From assembly GCA_945860385.1 (NCBI GenBank), contig CAMAQD010000006.1:71027-135026 (forward strand): a stretch of DNA of 64,000 nucleotides. Direction: 5' to 3'. Positions 17,231-27,543 of this stretch are shown piece by piece (within the stretch, counting starts at the first letter, position 1; every line of letters starts with the position of its first letter). Source of the stretch: Flavobacterium psychrophilum. GTDB lineage: Bacteria > Bacteroidota > Bacteroidia > Flavobacteriales > Flavobacteriaceae. A program made the translations under genes and the position numbers. The notes below the pieces were generated by a model. It was not told the origin of the DNA. It did not search any database and worked only from the letters and a program-made list of their open reading frames with translations.

Positions 17231-17701
17231 TTGAATACAATTGTCGGAACATATGAATGTAAAGTCGATGCTAAAGGAAGGCTGCTTCTGCCTGCGCCTT
17301 TAAAAAAGCAATTGGCTTCATCACTTCAAAACGGCTTTGTTTTGAAGCGTTCCGTATTTCAACCTTGCTTAGAATTGTATCCAATGGAAGAATGGGATTT
17401 GATGATGCAAAAAATCAACAAGCTCAACCGATTCGTTAAGAAAAACAACGACTTCATTCGCCGATTTACAGCGGGTGTAAAAGTAGTTGAAATCGATGCG
17501 TTGGGAAGATTATTGGTTCCAAAAGACTTAGTGGTTTTTGCAAGCATTTCTAAAGACGTTGTGTTTTCGTCTGCTGTTAATATTGTGGAGATTTGGGATA
17601 AAGATTTATATGAAAAATCGATTAACGGTGAAGATGTAGATTTTGCAGATTTAGCCGAAGAAGTAATGGGAAATACAAATGACGACAATGGAATATCATA
17701 A
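17231..17701 (+). CDS. mraZ: Transcriptional regulator MraZ
   Basis: This 156-residue protein has two SpoVT-AbrB-like halves: VDAKGRLLLPAPLKKQL near residues 12-28 and IDALGRLLVPKDLV near residues 90-105. MraZ forms ring oligomers and represses the dcw operon by binding repeats in its promoter; such repeats are present at 17141-17186. The start is TTG at 17231. The gene overlaps rsmH by 23 nt and opens the dcw cluster. Confidence 0.94.
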   Translation: MNTIVGTYECKVDAKGRLLLPAPLKKQLASSLQNGFVLKRSVFQPCLELYPMEEWDLMMQKINKLNRFVKKNNDFIRRFTAGVKVVEIDALGRLLVPKDLVVFASISKDVVFSSAVNIVEIWDKDLYEKSINGEDVDFADLAEEVMGNTNDDNGIS

Positions 17702-18584
17702 TCCAGTTTTGCTTCAAGCATCGGTTGATGGGTTGAACATAAAACCCGACGGAATCTACGTTGACGTCACTTTTGGCGGTGGTGGACATTCAAAAGAAAT
17801 TTTGAAAAGACTAGGCCCAACCGGGAAATTGTTTGCTTTTGATCAAGATGAAGATGCTTTAGCCAATGCTTTGAAAGACGAAAGATTTACACTAATCAAT
17901 GAAAATTTCAGATTTATAAAAAGGTTTTTGCGTTTTTATGGCGTGAAAAGTGTCGATGGAGTTTTGGCTGATTTAGGCGTTTCATCACATCAATTCGATG
18001 TTCCTGAAAGAGGTTTTTCGACTCGTTTTGATGCTGAATTAGATATGAGAATGAGCAAAAAAAATGATTTGAATGCTTATCGAGTAGTCAATGAATATGA
18101 TGATGCCAATCTGAAAAGAGTGTTTTTGGATTATGGAGAATTGAAAAATGCACCTGCGCTAGCAAGGACCATTATCGAGGCCAGAGAATATCAACCCATA
18201 AATACAACAGATGAATTGAAAGAGGTTTTGGCAAAATATTTACCTGAAAAAGTTCGAAATAAAGTGTTGGCTCAAATTTATCAAGCCATTCGAATTGAAG
18301 TCAATCAGGAAATGGATGTTTTGAAAGAATTTCTAGAGCAATCACTAGAAATATTAAATCCAGGCGGAAGATTAAGCGTCATTTCCTACCATTCATTAGA
18401 AGACAGATTGGTAAAAAGATATATTAAAAACGGAATGTTTGAAGGCGAACCAGAGCGCGATTTTTTTGGCAACTTTACAGTACCATTCAAAACTATCGGG
18501 AAATTAATTGTTCCAGATAACGCCGAAATCAAAATCAATAATAGGGCTAGAAGTGCCAAATTAAGAATAGCCGAGAAAAAATGA
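17679..18584 (+). CDS. rsmH: 16S rRNA (cytosine1402-N4)-methyltransferase RsmH
   Basis: This 301-residue SAM-dependent enzyme methylates C1402 in the decoding centre. The motifs are HNPVLL at the start, the SAM loop VDVTFGGGGHS, LADLGVSSHQFD, and ISYHSLEDRLVK near the C-terminus. Two in-frame starts are possible, ATG at 17679 and ATG at 17688; the second (MEYHNPVLL) fits homologues slightly better. It overlaps mraZ and is joined to ftsL by an ATGA overlap. Confidence 0.95.
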   Translation: MTTMEYHNPVLLQASVDGLNIKPDGIYVDVTFGGGGHSKEILKRLGPTGKLFAFDQDEDALANALKDERFTLINENFRFIKRFLRFYGVKSVDGVLADLGVSSHQFDVPERGFSTRFDAELDMRMSKKNDLNAYRVVNEYDDANLKRVFLDYGELKNAPALARTIIEAREYQPINTTDELKEVLAKYLPEKVRNKVLAQIYQAIRIEVNQEMDVLKEFLEQSLEILNPGGRLSVISYHSLEDRLVKRYIKNGMFEGEPERDFFGNFTVPFKTIGKLIVPDNAEIKINNRARSAKLRIAEKK

Positions 18585-18928
18585 AAACTGGAGTTTACGA
18601 CATATTAAAAGCGCGGTTTCTTATTGAAGATGATGCCATAAAAAGCTGGCGGTTCATCGTTTTTTCGATTGTTCTTGCAATAATAATGATTGCAAACACG
18701 CAGCGTTTTGAACAAAAAGTATTTGAAGAAGCTGAACTAACAAACGAAGTAAAAGAACTTCGTTCGGAATTTGTAGACCGGCGTTCGGAATTAATGAAAC
18801 TAAAAATGGAATCGACAGTTTCTGAAAAAATGGCTGAAAAACAAATTTTTCCATCGACAGTTCCTCCAACAAAAATAAAAGTCAAAAAAACAGTAGAAAA
18901 GAAAAATTTCTTTCAAAAATTATGGTAG
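18581..18928 (+). CDS. ftsL: FtsL-like cell division protein
   Basis: This 115-residue single-pass protein has a short cytoplasmic part, a membrane helix at about 25-45, then a periplasmic coiled-coil (about 45-85) with Leu/Glu heptads. Its size, topology and place between rsmH and ftsI match FtsL, which links FtsQ and FtsB to the septal synthase. Sequence conservation in this family is low, so the name rests mainly on context. It overlaps rsmH by 4 nt and ftsI by 7 nt. Confidence 0.8.
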   Translation: MKTGVYDILKARFLIEDDAIKSWRFIVFSIVLAIIMIANTQRFEQKVFEEAELTNEVKELRSEFVDRRSELMKLKMESTVSEKMAEKQIFPSTVPPTKIKVKKTVEKKNFFQKLW

Positions 18929-20928
18929 TAGAAGATAAAAATATTTCTTATAGAATTTATCTAGTAGCGTTCGTCATCTTTATGATGGCGCTTGCTATTG
19001 CTATTAAATTGACCAATATTCAATGGGTCGAAGGAGATTATTATAGAAAATTAGCCAAAGACAGAACGGTGAAGAATTTTGTTATTCCTGCCAATAAAGG
19101 GAATATTTATTCTGCTGATGGAAGTCTTTTAGCAACATCGATTCCAAATTACGAAATACGATTTGACGCTATTGCACCAAAATCGGAAGCTTTCGAAAAA
19201 AACGTAAAACCATTGGCCGATTCTTTATCGCTTCTTTTGAATAAACCAAGTGGTTTCTATTTAAACGAATTACGAAAAGCGAGAGCGAACAAAAACAGAT
19301 ATTATTTAGTAGCTCGCAATTTGAGTTACACCGAATTTGTAAAAATAAAAGGTTTCCCATTATTCAAATTAGGCCCTTACAAAGGCGGAATTATTATAGA
19401 ACAGGAAACGGTAAGAGAACATCCTATTGGCGAAATTGCCGAGAGAACCATTGGATATGAAAGAAAAAATCCTGATGGAACAGCTAGCGGAAAAGGAATT
19501 GAATGGGCTTACAGAAAATATCTTGACGGCAAAGACGGCAAAATTTTAAAACAAAAAATTGCAAAAGGACAATGGAAACCTATCAGCGATGCAAACGAAG
19601 TAGATCCGCAAGATGGCTATGATGTACTCTCTACAATTGATGTTTACATTCAGGATATTGCGCATCACGCCTTGCTAAAACAATTAGAATTATATCAAGC
19701 GGATCACGGATGCGTTGTAGTTATGGAAACAAAAACCGGAAATATAAAAGCGATTTCCAACTTAGGAAGACATAATGATGGCACCTATTTTGAAACTACA
19801 AATTATGCTTACACAGAGTCTCATGAGCCAGGTTCCACATTTAAACTTGTGGATTTAATGATTCTTTTAGAAGATAAAAAAATTGATACCAGCGCCGTTT
19901 TCAATACATATGGCGGAGTTGTTAAATATTCCGGAAAATCAGTAAGAGATTCACACGAAGGTGGTTATGGGAAAATTTCATTGGCACGAGGATTCGAAGT
20001 TTCATCTAATACAGTACTGGTTCAAGCGGTGTATAATAATTACAAACATAATCCAAGTCAATTTGTAAATCACATTAACGCTATAGGTTTAAACAAAAAA
20101 TTAGGCTTAGAGTTCAAAGGCGAAGGCGCACCATTTATACCTCAGCCTAGCGACAAAAACTGGTCAAATATTTCTCTTCCTTGGATGGCTTTTGGATATG
20201 GAGTTTCTGTAACCCCGTTGCAAACGCTCACTTTTTATAATGCTGTTGCCAATGAGGGAAAAATGGTCAAACCACAAATTGTTTCCGAAATAAAACAATG
20301 GGATAAATCCATCAAAAAATACAATACAGTGGTACTGAATCCTAAAGTTTGCTCTAAGGAAACCATCTTAAAACTGAAAGCGGTTTTAGCAAACGTGGTA
20401 AAAAAAGGAACCGGAAAGGGGCTTTATTCTAAAGATTTTTCAATGGCAGGCAAGACAGGAACAGCAGCAGTAAATTACGCAAAAAATGGAGGTTCTGAAA
20501 AATATTATGCCTCTTCATTTGTAGGGTATTTTCCAGCAGATCAACCTAAATACTCTTGCATTGTGGTAGTTCATAAACCAAGTACCGTAAACAATAATTA
20601 TTATGGAGCCGATGTTGCCGGTCCCGTTTTTAAACGAATTGCTCAAAAGATTTTTACAGATGCTCCTTCAACCAATGAAATAAAAAACATCAACAGAAAA
20701 ATATTAAAACAAGAAAAAGACTATGACTCATATTATGCTAAAACACAAAAAGAGCAAAAGTCAATAATTCCAAATGTAAAAGGAATGGCAGGAATGGATG
20801 CCGTGGCCTTATTTGGTAATCTTGGACTAAAAGTAAAAATTATTGGCGTTGGAAAAGTCAAAAAACAATCGATTCAAGCTGGTGAACCATTAGATAAAAA
20901 CTCAACTATAATATTAGAATTATCGTGA
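18922..20928 (+). CDS. ftsI: Septal peptidoglycan transpeptidase FtsI (class B PBP) with PASTA tail
   Basis: The 668-residue protein cross-links septal peptidoglycan. It has one N-terminal membrane helix (about 10-30), a pedestal domain, and a transpeptidase domain with the SxxK motif at Ser305 (GSTFK), SxN (SSNT) and KTG (AGKTGTA). A single PASTA domain occupies about 605-668, starting IIPNVKGM. The PASTA tail is typical of Bacteroidota and Firmicutes division PBPs. Overlaps of 7 nt with ftsL and 4 nt (GTGA) with murE show tight coupling. It should work with FtsW, encoded downstream. Confidence 0.94.
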   Translation: MVVEDKNISYRIYLVAFVIFMMALAIAIKLTNIQWVEGDYYRKLAKDRTVKNFVIPANKGNIYSADGSLLATSIPNYEIRFDAIAPKSEAFEKNVKPLADSLSLLLNKPSGFYLNELRKARANKNRYYLVARNLSYTEFVKIKGFPLFKLGPYKGGIIIEQETVREHPIGEIAERTIGYERKNPDGTASGKGIEWAYRKYLDGKDGKILKQKIAKGQWKPISDANEVDPQDGYDVLSTIDVYIQDIAHHALLKQLELYQADHGCVVVMETKTGNIKAISNLGRHNDGTYFETTNYAYTESHEPGSTFKLVDLMILLEDKKIDTSAVFNTYGGVVKYSGKSVRDSHEGGYGKISLARGFEVSSNTVLVQAVYNNYKHNPSQFVNHINAIGLNKKLGLEFKGEGAPFIPQPSDKNWSNISLPWMAFGYGVSVTPLQTLTFYNAVANEGKMVKPQIVSEIKQWDKSIKKYNTVVLNPKVCSKETILKLKAVLANVVKKGTGKGLYSKDFSMAGKTGTAAVNYAKNGGSEKYYASSFVGYFPADQPKYSCIVVVHKPSTVNNNYYGADVAGPVFKRIAQKIFTDAPSTNEIKNINRKILKQEKDYDSYYAKTQKEQKSIIPNVKGMAGMDAVALFGNLGLKVKIIGVGKVKKQSIQAGEPLDKNSTIILELS

Positions 20929-22388
20929 TTATTTTAAAAGAAATAATATACAAAGTCGCTATCGAAGCCGTAAAAGGTTCGACAGATATTGCAATCGATA
21001 AAATAGAATTTGATTCTAGAAAAATCGGAGCCAATGATGCTTTTATAGCTATCCGAGGAACGATTTCCAACGGTCACGATTATATTGAAACGGCCATTTG
21101 GAATGGTGCTATTGCCATTGTTTGCGATACTTTGCCAGAAATCCTAACTCCGGGAATTACTTATATTCAGGTAAAAGACACCAATAAAGCATTAGCTTTT
21201 ATGGCTGCCAATTACTTTGGTAATCCCTCTCAAGATTTAAAATTAGTTGGTATAACCGGAACAAATGGTAAAACAACAATTGCTTCTTTGTTGTTCCAAT
21301 TATTTAAAAAAGCAGGTTTCAAAGTTGGGTTATTGTCCACGGTAAAAATTTTAGTTGATGAAGTAGAATATAAAGCGACACACACCACACCAGATTCGTT
21401 GACGATAAATCATTATTTAAGAGAAATGGTTGAGGCTGGTGTTGAATACTGTTTTATGGAAGTAAGTTCACACGGAATTCATCAAAAACGCACCGAAGCC
21501 TTGCATTTTGTAGGTGGAATTTTTACTAATTTATCGCATGATCATTTAGATTATCATCCCACTTTTGCCGAATATCGAGATGTAAAAAAATCATTTTTCG
21601 ACAATTTGCCAAAAACTGCTTTTGCGTTGTCCAATATCGATGATAAAAATGGTCAAGTTATGTTGCAAAACACATTGGCCAAAAAATTGACCTATGCTTT
21701 AAAATCTTATGCAGATTATAAGGCACAAATCCTCGAAAACCAATTATCAGGCTTATTGTTAAAAATTAACGGCAATGAAGTTTGGGTAAAACTTATCGGA
21801 ACTTTCAACGCTTATAATTTATTGGCTATTTACGGAACAGCAATCGAATTAGGACTTGAAAGTCTAGAAGTACTTCGATTGCTATCTGATTTAGAAAGTG
21901 TTTCAGGTCGTTTTCAATTTATAGTATCTAATTCAAATATAACTGCGATAGTAGATTACGCGCACACTCCAGACGCATTGGAAAATGTGCTGAAAACTAT
22001 TAATGACATTCGAACCAAAAACGAACAATTGATTACTGTTATGGGTTGTGGCGGCAACAGAGACAAAGCCAAACGACCAATTATGGCAGCGATTGCGACT
22101 GAATTAAGCGACAAAACCATCCTAACATCTGACAATCCTCGAAATGAAGATCCAGAAGTTATTATCAACGAAATGGAACTAGGTGTTGAACCTCAAAATT
22201 TCAAAAAATCACTTTCGATAACCGATAGAAAGCAAGCTATTAAAACAGCGTGCCAACTCGCTCAGCCCAACGATATTATTCTAATTGCAGGAAAAGGACA
22301 CGAAACTTATCAAGAAATAAAAGGCGTTCGTCACGATTTTGATGATATGAAAACAGTAACTGATGTACTAAACCAACTCAACAAATAG
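20925..22388 (+). CDS. murE: UDP-MurNAc-tripeptide synthetase MurE (meso-DAP type)
   Basis: This 487-residue Mur ligase adds the third amino acid to UDP-MurNAc-dipeptide. The ATP loop is [10 protein letters not shown]. The DNPR motif ([10 protein letters not shown]) is the recognised signature for meso-diaminopimelate, so the wall should be of the DAP type. The start is GTG at 20925, overlapping the ftsI stop; no in-frame ATG lies near. murF, which acts next in the pathway, is missing from this cluster. Confidence 0.95.
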   Translation: MIILKEIIYKVAIEAVKGSTDIAIDKIEFDSRKIGANDAFIAIRGTISNGHDYIETAIWNGAIAIVCDTLPEILTPGITYIQVKDTNKALAFMAANYFGNPSQDLKLVGITGTNGKTTIASLLFQLFKKAGFKVGLLSTVKILVDEVEYKATHTTPDSLTINHYLREMVEAGVEYCFMEVSSHGIHQKRTEALHFVGGIFTNLSHDHLDYHPTFAEYRDVKKSFFDNLPKTAFALSNIDDKNGQVMLQNTLAKKLTYALKSYADYKAQILENQLSGLLLKINGNEVWVKLIGTFNAYNLLAIYGTAIELGLESLEVLRLLSDLESVSGRFQFIVSNSNITAIVDYAHTPDALENVLKTINDIRTKNEQLITVMGCGGNRDKAKRPIMAAIATELSDKTILTSDNPRNEDPEVIINEMELGVEPQNFKKSLSITDRKQAIKTACQLAQPNDIILIAGKGHETYQEIKGVRHDFDDMKTVTDVLNQLNK

Positions 22389-22392
22389 AAAT

Positions 22393-23622
22393 ATGCTATA
22401 CTATTTATTTGAATATTTAAACAAAACAATGGACATTCCTGGTACAGGAGTTTTTCAATATATCACTTTTAGATCAGCACTAGCTTTTATACTTTCTTTG
22501 CTTTTATCAACCATTTATGGAAAAAGAGTGATTGGTTTTTTGCGAAAACTACAAATAGGAGAATCCGTTCGAGAACTAGGTTTAGAAGGTCAAAAAGAAA
22601 AAGCAGGAACCCCAACAATGGGTGGTTTGATTATCATTTTTGCCACTTTAATTCCCGTATTCCTTTTCGCAAAGCTTCAGAATATCTATATAGTATTGCT
22701 TATTGTGACTACTTTGTGGATGGGAATCATTGGTTTTATTGATGACTATATCAAAATTTTCAAGAAAGATAAAGAAGGTCTAAAAGGAATATTCAAGGTT
22801 TTTGGCCAAGTAGGATTGGGTTTAATTGTGGGTTCCGTCTTATATTTTAACCCAGATGTAACCATAAGAACTAAAACAGCTACGAGTAATGTACTAAAAG
22901 AAATATCCGTAAACGAAATTAAACCAGCACCCGTTTATGAAAAATCGACAGCAACTACGATTCCCTTTGTGAAAAATAATCAATTTGATTATGCCGAAGC
23001 ATTATCCTGGATGGGGGAAGGCTATGAAAAATGGGCTTGGTTAATTTTTATCCCAATGGTAATATTCATTATCACTGCAGTTTCAAATGGTGCAAATTTA
23101 ACTGACGGAATCGATGGTTTGGCTGCTGGAACATCAGCTGTTTCGGTTTTGGCGCTGGGAATATTCACATTCGTTTCAGGGAATATTATATTCTCTAATT
23201 ATTTGAACATTATGTACATCCCCTATTCGGGTGAAATGACGGTATTCATTTCGGCATTTGTAGGATCGTTAATCGGATTTCTATGGTACAACTCCTATCC
23301 GGCATCTGTATTTATGGGCGATACGGGAAGTTTAACTATTGGCGGTGTAATTGCTGTATTGGCAATCGCCGTTAGAAAAGAATTGCTAATTCCTTTATTA
23401 TGTGGAATATTCTTAGCTGAAAATTTCTCGGTGGTTTTACAAGTGTTCTATTTCAAATACACAAAAAAACGTTTTGGCGAAGGCCGAAGAATTTTTCTGA
23501 TGGCGCCTTTGCATCATCATTATCAAAAGAAAGGCTATCACGAAAGTAAAATTGTAACCCGATTTTGGATTGTCGCCATAATGCTTGCCATAGTATCAAT
23601 AGTCACATTAAAATTAAGATAA
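22393..23622 (+). CDS. mraY: Phospho-MurNAc-pentapeptide transferase MraY
   Basis: This 409-residue polytopic membrane enzyme transfers phospho-MurNAc-pentapeptide to undecaprenyl phosphate, forming lipid I. About ten membrane helices are seen. Active-site motifs are [36 protein letters not shown] and the [11 protein letters not shown] region near the end. A hydrophilic insert at about 155-210 makes it longer than the 360-residue E. coli protein, as in other Bacteroidota. It lies 4 nt after murE and overlaps murD by one base. Confidence 0.95.
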   Translation: MLYYLFEYLNKTMDIPGTGVFQYITFRSALAFILSLLLSTIYGKRVIGFLRKLQIGESVRELGLEGQKEKAGTPTMGGLIIIFATLIPVFLFAKLQNIYIVLLIVTTLWMGIIGFIDDYIKIFKKDKEGLKGIFKVFGQVGLGLIVGSVLYFNPDVTIRTKTATSNVLKEISVNEIKPAPVYEKSTATTIPFVKNNQFDYAEALSWMGEGYEKWAWLIFIPMVIFIITAVSNGANLTDGIDGLAAGTSAVSVLALGIFTFVSGNIIFSNYLNIMYIPYSGEMTVFISAFVGSLIGFLWYNSYPASVFMGDTGSLTIGGVIAVLAIAVRKELLIPLLCGIFLAENFSVVLQVFYFKYTKKRFGEGRRIFLMAPLHHHYQKKGYHESKIVTRFWIVAIMLAIVSIVTLKLR

Positions 23623-24959
23623 TGAGATTAGTAATTCTTGGTGGCGGAGAAAGCGGCGTTGGAACTGCAATTCTGGGAAAGAAAAAAGGATATGATGTTT
23701 TTGTATCCGATTATGGAAAAATAAAAAAAAATTATAAAGAAGTTCTTATCAATAATGGCATTGCTTGGGAAGAAGAAAAGCACTCAGAAGAACTGATCTT
23801 GAATGCCGATGTGGTGATGAAAAGCCCTGGGATTCCAGAAAAAAAATCAGCTATAGTAAAAAAATTGGTTGAGAAAGGAATTCCTGTAATTTCAGAAATT
23901 GAGTTTGCTGCACCTTTCACAAAAGCAATAACAATTGGAATCACCGGAAGCAACGGCAAGACAACAACAACGATGTTGACTTATCATTTACTGAAATCAG
24001 CAGGATTAAATGTGGCTGTAGGAGGCAACATCGGAAAGAGTTTTGCCTGGCAAGTTGCCGAAGATAAATACGAAAGTTATGTGTTGGAAATCAGCAGTTT
24101 TCAGTTGGATGGAATAATAGATTACAGGCCACATATCGCGATAATCACTAATATCAGTCCGGATCATTTAGACCGATATGATTATAAATATGAAAATTAC
24201 ATTGCATCAAAATTCAGAATAACAATGAACCAAACTGAGGAAGATTTCCTCATTTATGATGACGATGACGAGGCAATCGCAGAATGGTTAAAAAACAATA
24301 AAACAAAAGCTCAATTAATTCCTTTTTCGCTAACAAAAACATTCGAAATGGGAGCCTTTATAAAAGAAAAAACAATGGAAGTAAACATCATCAACGAGGA
24401 AGAATTCACAATGGAAACCGAAACTATGGCACTTGAAGGAAAGCATAATATGAAAAATGCAATGGCAGCAACTTCTGTAGCAAAATTGATGAAAATTAGA
24501 AATGCGACCATTAGAGAAAGTTTATCCAATTTTCAAGGAGTAGAACACCGTTTGGAAAAAGTTTTGAAAATTCAAAATGTGCAATACATCAACGATTCGA
24601 AAGCTACAAATGTAAACGCCACTTTCTTTGCATTAGACAGTATGAATACGCCAACAGTTTGGATTGTAGGAGGTGTAGACAAAGGAAATGATTACAACGA
24701 ATTGATGTCTTTGGTTCGTGAAAAAGTAAAAGCCATAATTTGTTTGGGAATTGACAACAAAAAAATCATTGATGTTTTTGGCAACGTGGTTGATATAATG
24801 ATTGAAGTCAATACAATGGAAGATGCTGTAACAATGGCTCAAAGATTATCAGAAAAAGGAGATACAGTTTTGCTGTCTCCCGCCTGTGCGAGTTTCGATT
24901 TATTCGAAAATTATGAAGATAGAGGCAATCAATTTAAGCAAGCTGTAAAGCATTTATAG
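23622..24959 (+). CDS. murD: UDP-MurNAc-L-alanine:D-glutamate ligase MurD
   Basis: The 445-residue Mur ligase adds D-glutamate. The start at 23622 ([14 protein letters not shown]) overlaps the mraY stop by one base and fits the nucleotide-binding N-terminus of the family; a longer frame from 23565 is buried in mraY. The ATP loop is GITGSNGKTTTT. Conserved SPDHLDRY and NDSKATN motifs are present. A hairpin made of 7-nt repeats follows before ftsW. Confidence 0.95.
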   Translation: MRLVILGGGESGVGTAILGKKKGYDVFVSDYGKIKKNYKEVLINNGIAWEEEKHSEELILNADVVMKSPGIPEKKSAIVKKLVEKGIPVISEIEFAAPFTKAITIGITGSNGKTTTTMLTYHLLKSAGLNVAVGGNIGKSFAWQVAEDKYESYVLEISSFQLDGIIDYRPHIAIITNISPDHLDRYDYKYENYIASKFRITMNQTEEDFLIYDDDDEAIAEWLKNNKTKAQLIPFSLTKTFEMGAFIKEKTMEVNIINEEEFTMETETMALEGKHNMKNAMAATSVAKLMKIRNATIRESLSNFQGVEHRLEKVLKIQNVQYINDSKATNVNATFFALDSMNTPTVWIVGGVDKGNDYNELMSLVREKVKAIICLGIDNKKIIDVFGNVVDIMIEVNTMEDAVTMAQRLSEKGDTVLLSPACASFDLFENYEDRGNQFKQAVKHL

Positions 24960-24964
24960 AAAAA

Positions 24965-25012
24965 GTTTAAGGTTTAGAGTTTAAAGTTGTTTGACAACCT
25001 TAAACTTTAAAC
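24965..25012. repeat. Heptamer repeat hairpin between murD and ftsW
   Basis: GTTTAAG, GTTTAGA and GTTTAAA follow in tandem (24965-24985). A 19-bp near-perfect inverted repeat pairs 24972-24990 with 24994-25012 around a 3-nt loop. There is no following T run, so this is more likely an RNA processing or attenuation hairpin within the operon than a full terminator. It is one of several 7-nt-period repeats in the window. Confidence 0.6.
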
Positions 25013-25037
25013 AAGAAAACTTTAAACAAATTCAAAA

Positions 25038-26345
25038 ATGAAAGAACTAGTAAACAATCTAAAGGGGGACAGAGTAATATGGACATTCGTGGCCTTATTA
25101 GCTTTGTTTTCGTTTATGCCTGTTTTTAGTGCCAGTAGTAATTTGGCCTATATTGGTCAAGGAACAGGAAACACCATTAGTTATTTATTGAAACATTTAG
25201 CTCATATTTTTATTGGGCTTATCATCATTTATTGGGTTCATAAAGTACCATTCCATTATTACAGAGGACTTTCTAAAATTGCTTTACCCATAGTTTGGGG
25301 ATTGCTGGGTTATACTTTAATCAAAGGAACTGTAATTGCGGGTGCGAACGCAAGCCGATGGATACAGCTACCATTTATTGGAATATCGTTTCAAACATCT
25401 ACTTTGGCAGCTCTAGTACTATTTGTATTTGTTGCAAGGTATTTATCGAAAAAAAATGCCGAACCTCTAACTTTCCAAACCTCTTTTATTGAACTTTGGA
25501 TTCCTGTGTTCATCACTTTAGGATTTATTTTACCAGCTAATTTCTCCACCACAGCATTAATTTTTTCTATGGTAGTGATGTTGACATTTGTTGGGAAATA
25601 TCCCATGAAATATTTAGGCATTATCATTGGAACAGGAATTGCAGCTTTACTCCTTTTTTATGGCATGTCGAAAGTATTTCCTGATTCCAGTTTGTTTAGT
25701 AGAGTCAATACTTGGGAGAGTAGAATTGAAAATTTCACCACTGACAAACCGGGTGAAGATGATTACCAAATAGAAAAAGCTAAAATTGCGATAGCTTCGG
25801 GTGGAATTTATGGACTTGGACCAGGGAAAAGCGTGCAAAAACACTTTTTACCACAATCCTCTTCCGATTTTATTTATGCCATTATTGTCGAAGAATGGGG
25901 CTTAATCGGTGGTTTGGGAATATTACTTTTGTATTTATTATTGTTTTTTAGATTCGTCATCGCAGCCCACAAAGCCAACTCACTATTTGGAAAACTTTTA
26001 GTCGTTGGATTAGGTTTTCCAATGATTTTTCAAGCCATGATTAATATGGCAGTTGCGGTAGAATTATTGCCAGTAACAGGACAAACTTTACCTCTAATAA
26101 GCAGTGGAGGAAGCTCTATCTGGATGTCTTGTATCGCTTTAGGAATAATAATCAATGTCACGAAAAAAGAAGAAGAAATTGCCCAAGAATTAAGCGATAA
26201 AGCAAAACGTGAAGCTGCTCTACAAAAACTAATAGACAAGCAATTAAAAGAAGAAGAAGAAAATGAACTGGATATGAATATCGATGAAAACTTTTCTATC
26301 GAAGATAACACCAATAATCCAATGAATGCAGTTCTTAATAAATAA
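25038..26345 (+). CDS. ftsW: SEDS peptidoglycan glycosyltransferase FtsW
   Basis: The 435-residue membrane protein polymerises lipid II at the septum with FtsI. Around ten helices are visible, with SEDS family signatures such as ANASRWIQLPFIGISFQTS, GLGPGKS and the final LISSGGSS. The C-terminal 60 residues are charged (KEEEIAQELSDKAKREA) and likely cytoplasmic, longer than in many homologues. It lies 78 nt after murD, the widest gap between the earlier cluster genes, with a hairpin in that gap. Confidence 0.94.
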   Translation: MKELVNNLKGDRVIWTFVALLALFSFMPVFSASSNLAYIGQGTGNTISYLLKHLAHIFIGLIIIYWVHKVPFHYYRGLSKIALPIVWGLLGYTLIKGTVIAGANASRWIQLPFIGISFQTSTLAALVLFVFVARYLSKKNAEPLTFQTSFIELWIPVFITLGFILPANFSTTALIFSMVVMLTFVGKYPMKYLGIIIGTGIAALLLFYGMSKVFPDSSLFSRVNTWESRIENFTTDKPGEDDYQIEKAKIAIASGGIYGLGPGKSVQKHFLPQSSSDFIYAIIVEEWGLIGGLGILLLYLLLFFRFVIAAHKANSLFGKLLVVGLGFPMIFQAMINMAVAVELLPVTGQTLPLISSGGSSIWMSCIALGIIINVTKKEEEIAQELSDKAKREAALQKLIDKQLKEEEENELDMNIDENFSIEDNTNNPMNAVLNK

Positions 26346-26379
26346 GAACTTGTTTAGGTAAAATAAATTTTTAGGAAAA

Positions 26380-27468
26380 ATGGAAAAATTAAAATTCATA
26401 TTAAGTGGTGGCGGAACTGGAGGACATATATACCCTGCCGTTGCGATTGCCAATGAACTAAAATCTCGTTTCCCTAATGCCGAATTCCTTTTTGTAGGTG
26501 CCAAAGATAAAATGGAAATGCAAAAAATTCCTCAATCAGGATACAAAATCGAAGGCCTTTGGATTGCTGGTTTACAACGAAAACTGACGCTTCAAAACGC
26601 AATGTTTCCATTCAAATTAATCGATAGTTTATGGAAATCCAGAAAAATAATTAAAGAATTTAAACCTAATGTGGTCATTGGAACTGGCGGTTTTGCTTCA
26701 GGTCCGTTACTGCAAATGGCGAATATGTTAAATATTCCAACTGTGATTCAAGAGCAAAATTCATATCCAGGAATTACCAATAAAATATTAAGTAAAAAAG
26801 CCAATAAGATTTGTGTGGCCTACGAAAATTTAGAGCGTTTTTTTCCAAAAGAGAAAATGATTTTGACCGGAAATCCCGTTCGTCAGGATTTAATTGACAT
26901 AGAAAACAAGAAAGCTGAAGCAATTCATTATTTCAATTTAGATGCCAATAAAAAAACATTATTAGTTCTCGGCGGAAGTCTTGGGGCAAGAAGAGTAAAC
27001 CAACTAATTGAAAAAGAGCTAGGTAATTTGAATGCGCTAAATGTTCAGGTAATATGGCAATGTGGGAAATTATATTTTGAAGATTATAAAAAATATAATT
27101 CGAATAATGTCCAGGTTTTAGCGTTCATTGATAGAATGGATTTGGTTTATGCCGCTGCCGATATAGTGATTTCTAGAGCTGGTGCATCATCAGTTTCAGA
27201 GTTGTGTATTGTGGGAAAACCGGTGATTTTTATTCCATCACCAAACGTAGCCGAAGATCATCAAAGCAAAAACGCAAAATCGATTGTCGATAAAAAAGGA
27301 GCTCTGATGCTAAAAGAATCAGAGTTGGATACACAATTTAGCATTGTTTTTGAAGCCTTACTGAAAGATAGTGGAAAACAAGACCAATTGAGCAAAAATA
27401 TTAAATTACTGGCTTTGCCAAACGCAACAAAACAAATTGTTGATGAAATTATAAAACTAATAAAATAA
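26380..27468 (+). CDS. murG: UDP-GlcNAc:lipid I N-acetylglucosaminyltransferase MurG
   Basis: The 362-residue peripheral membrane enzyme makes lipid II. The GT-B fold signatures are present: [10 protein letters not shown] near the start, [31 protein letters not shown], and [24 protein letters not shown] in the donor-binding half. It follows ftsW by 34 nt and precedes murC. Confidence 0.96.
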   Translation: MEKLKFILSGGGTGGHIYPAVAIANELKSRFPNAEFLFVGAKDKMEMQKIPQSGYKIEGLWIAGLQRKLTLQNAMFPFKLIDSLWKSRKIIKEFKPNVVIGTGGFASGPLLQMANMLNIPTVIQEQNSYPGITNKILSKKANKICVAYENLERFFPKEKMILTGNPVRQDLIDIENKKAEAIHYFNLDANKKTLLVLGGSLGARRVNQLIEKELGNLNALNVQVIWQCGKLYFEDYKKYNSNNVQVLAFIDRMDLVYAAADIVISRAGASSVSELCIVGKPVIFIPSPNVAEDHQSKNAKSIVDKKGALMLKESELDTQFSIVFEALLKDSGKQDQLSKNIKLLALPNATKQIVDEIIKLIK

Positions 27469-27543
27469 CAATATCAATTGCAAGAATAAATTTGCATATC
27501 GAGAAAGTTGAATATTGAAATGGTTATTGAAAAGGAAATTAAA

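Noticed and set aside
27508..27543. TTG-initiated N-terminal extension of murC
   Set aside because: The extension is not conserved in the family as I know it; the ATG at 27544 gives the canonical N-terminus.
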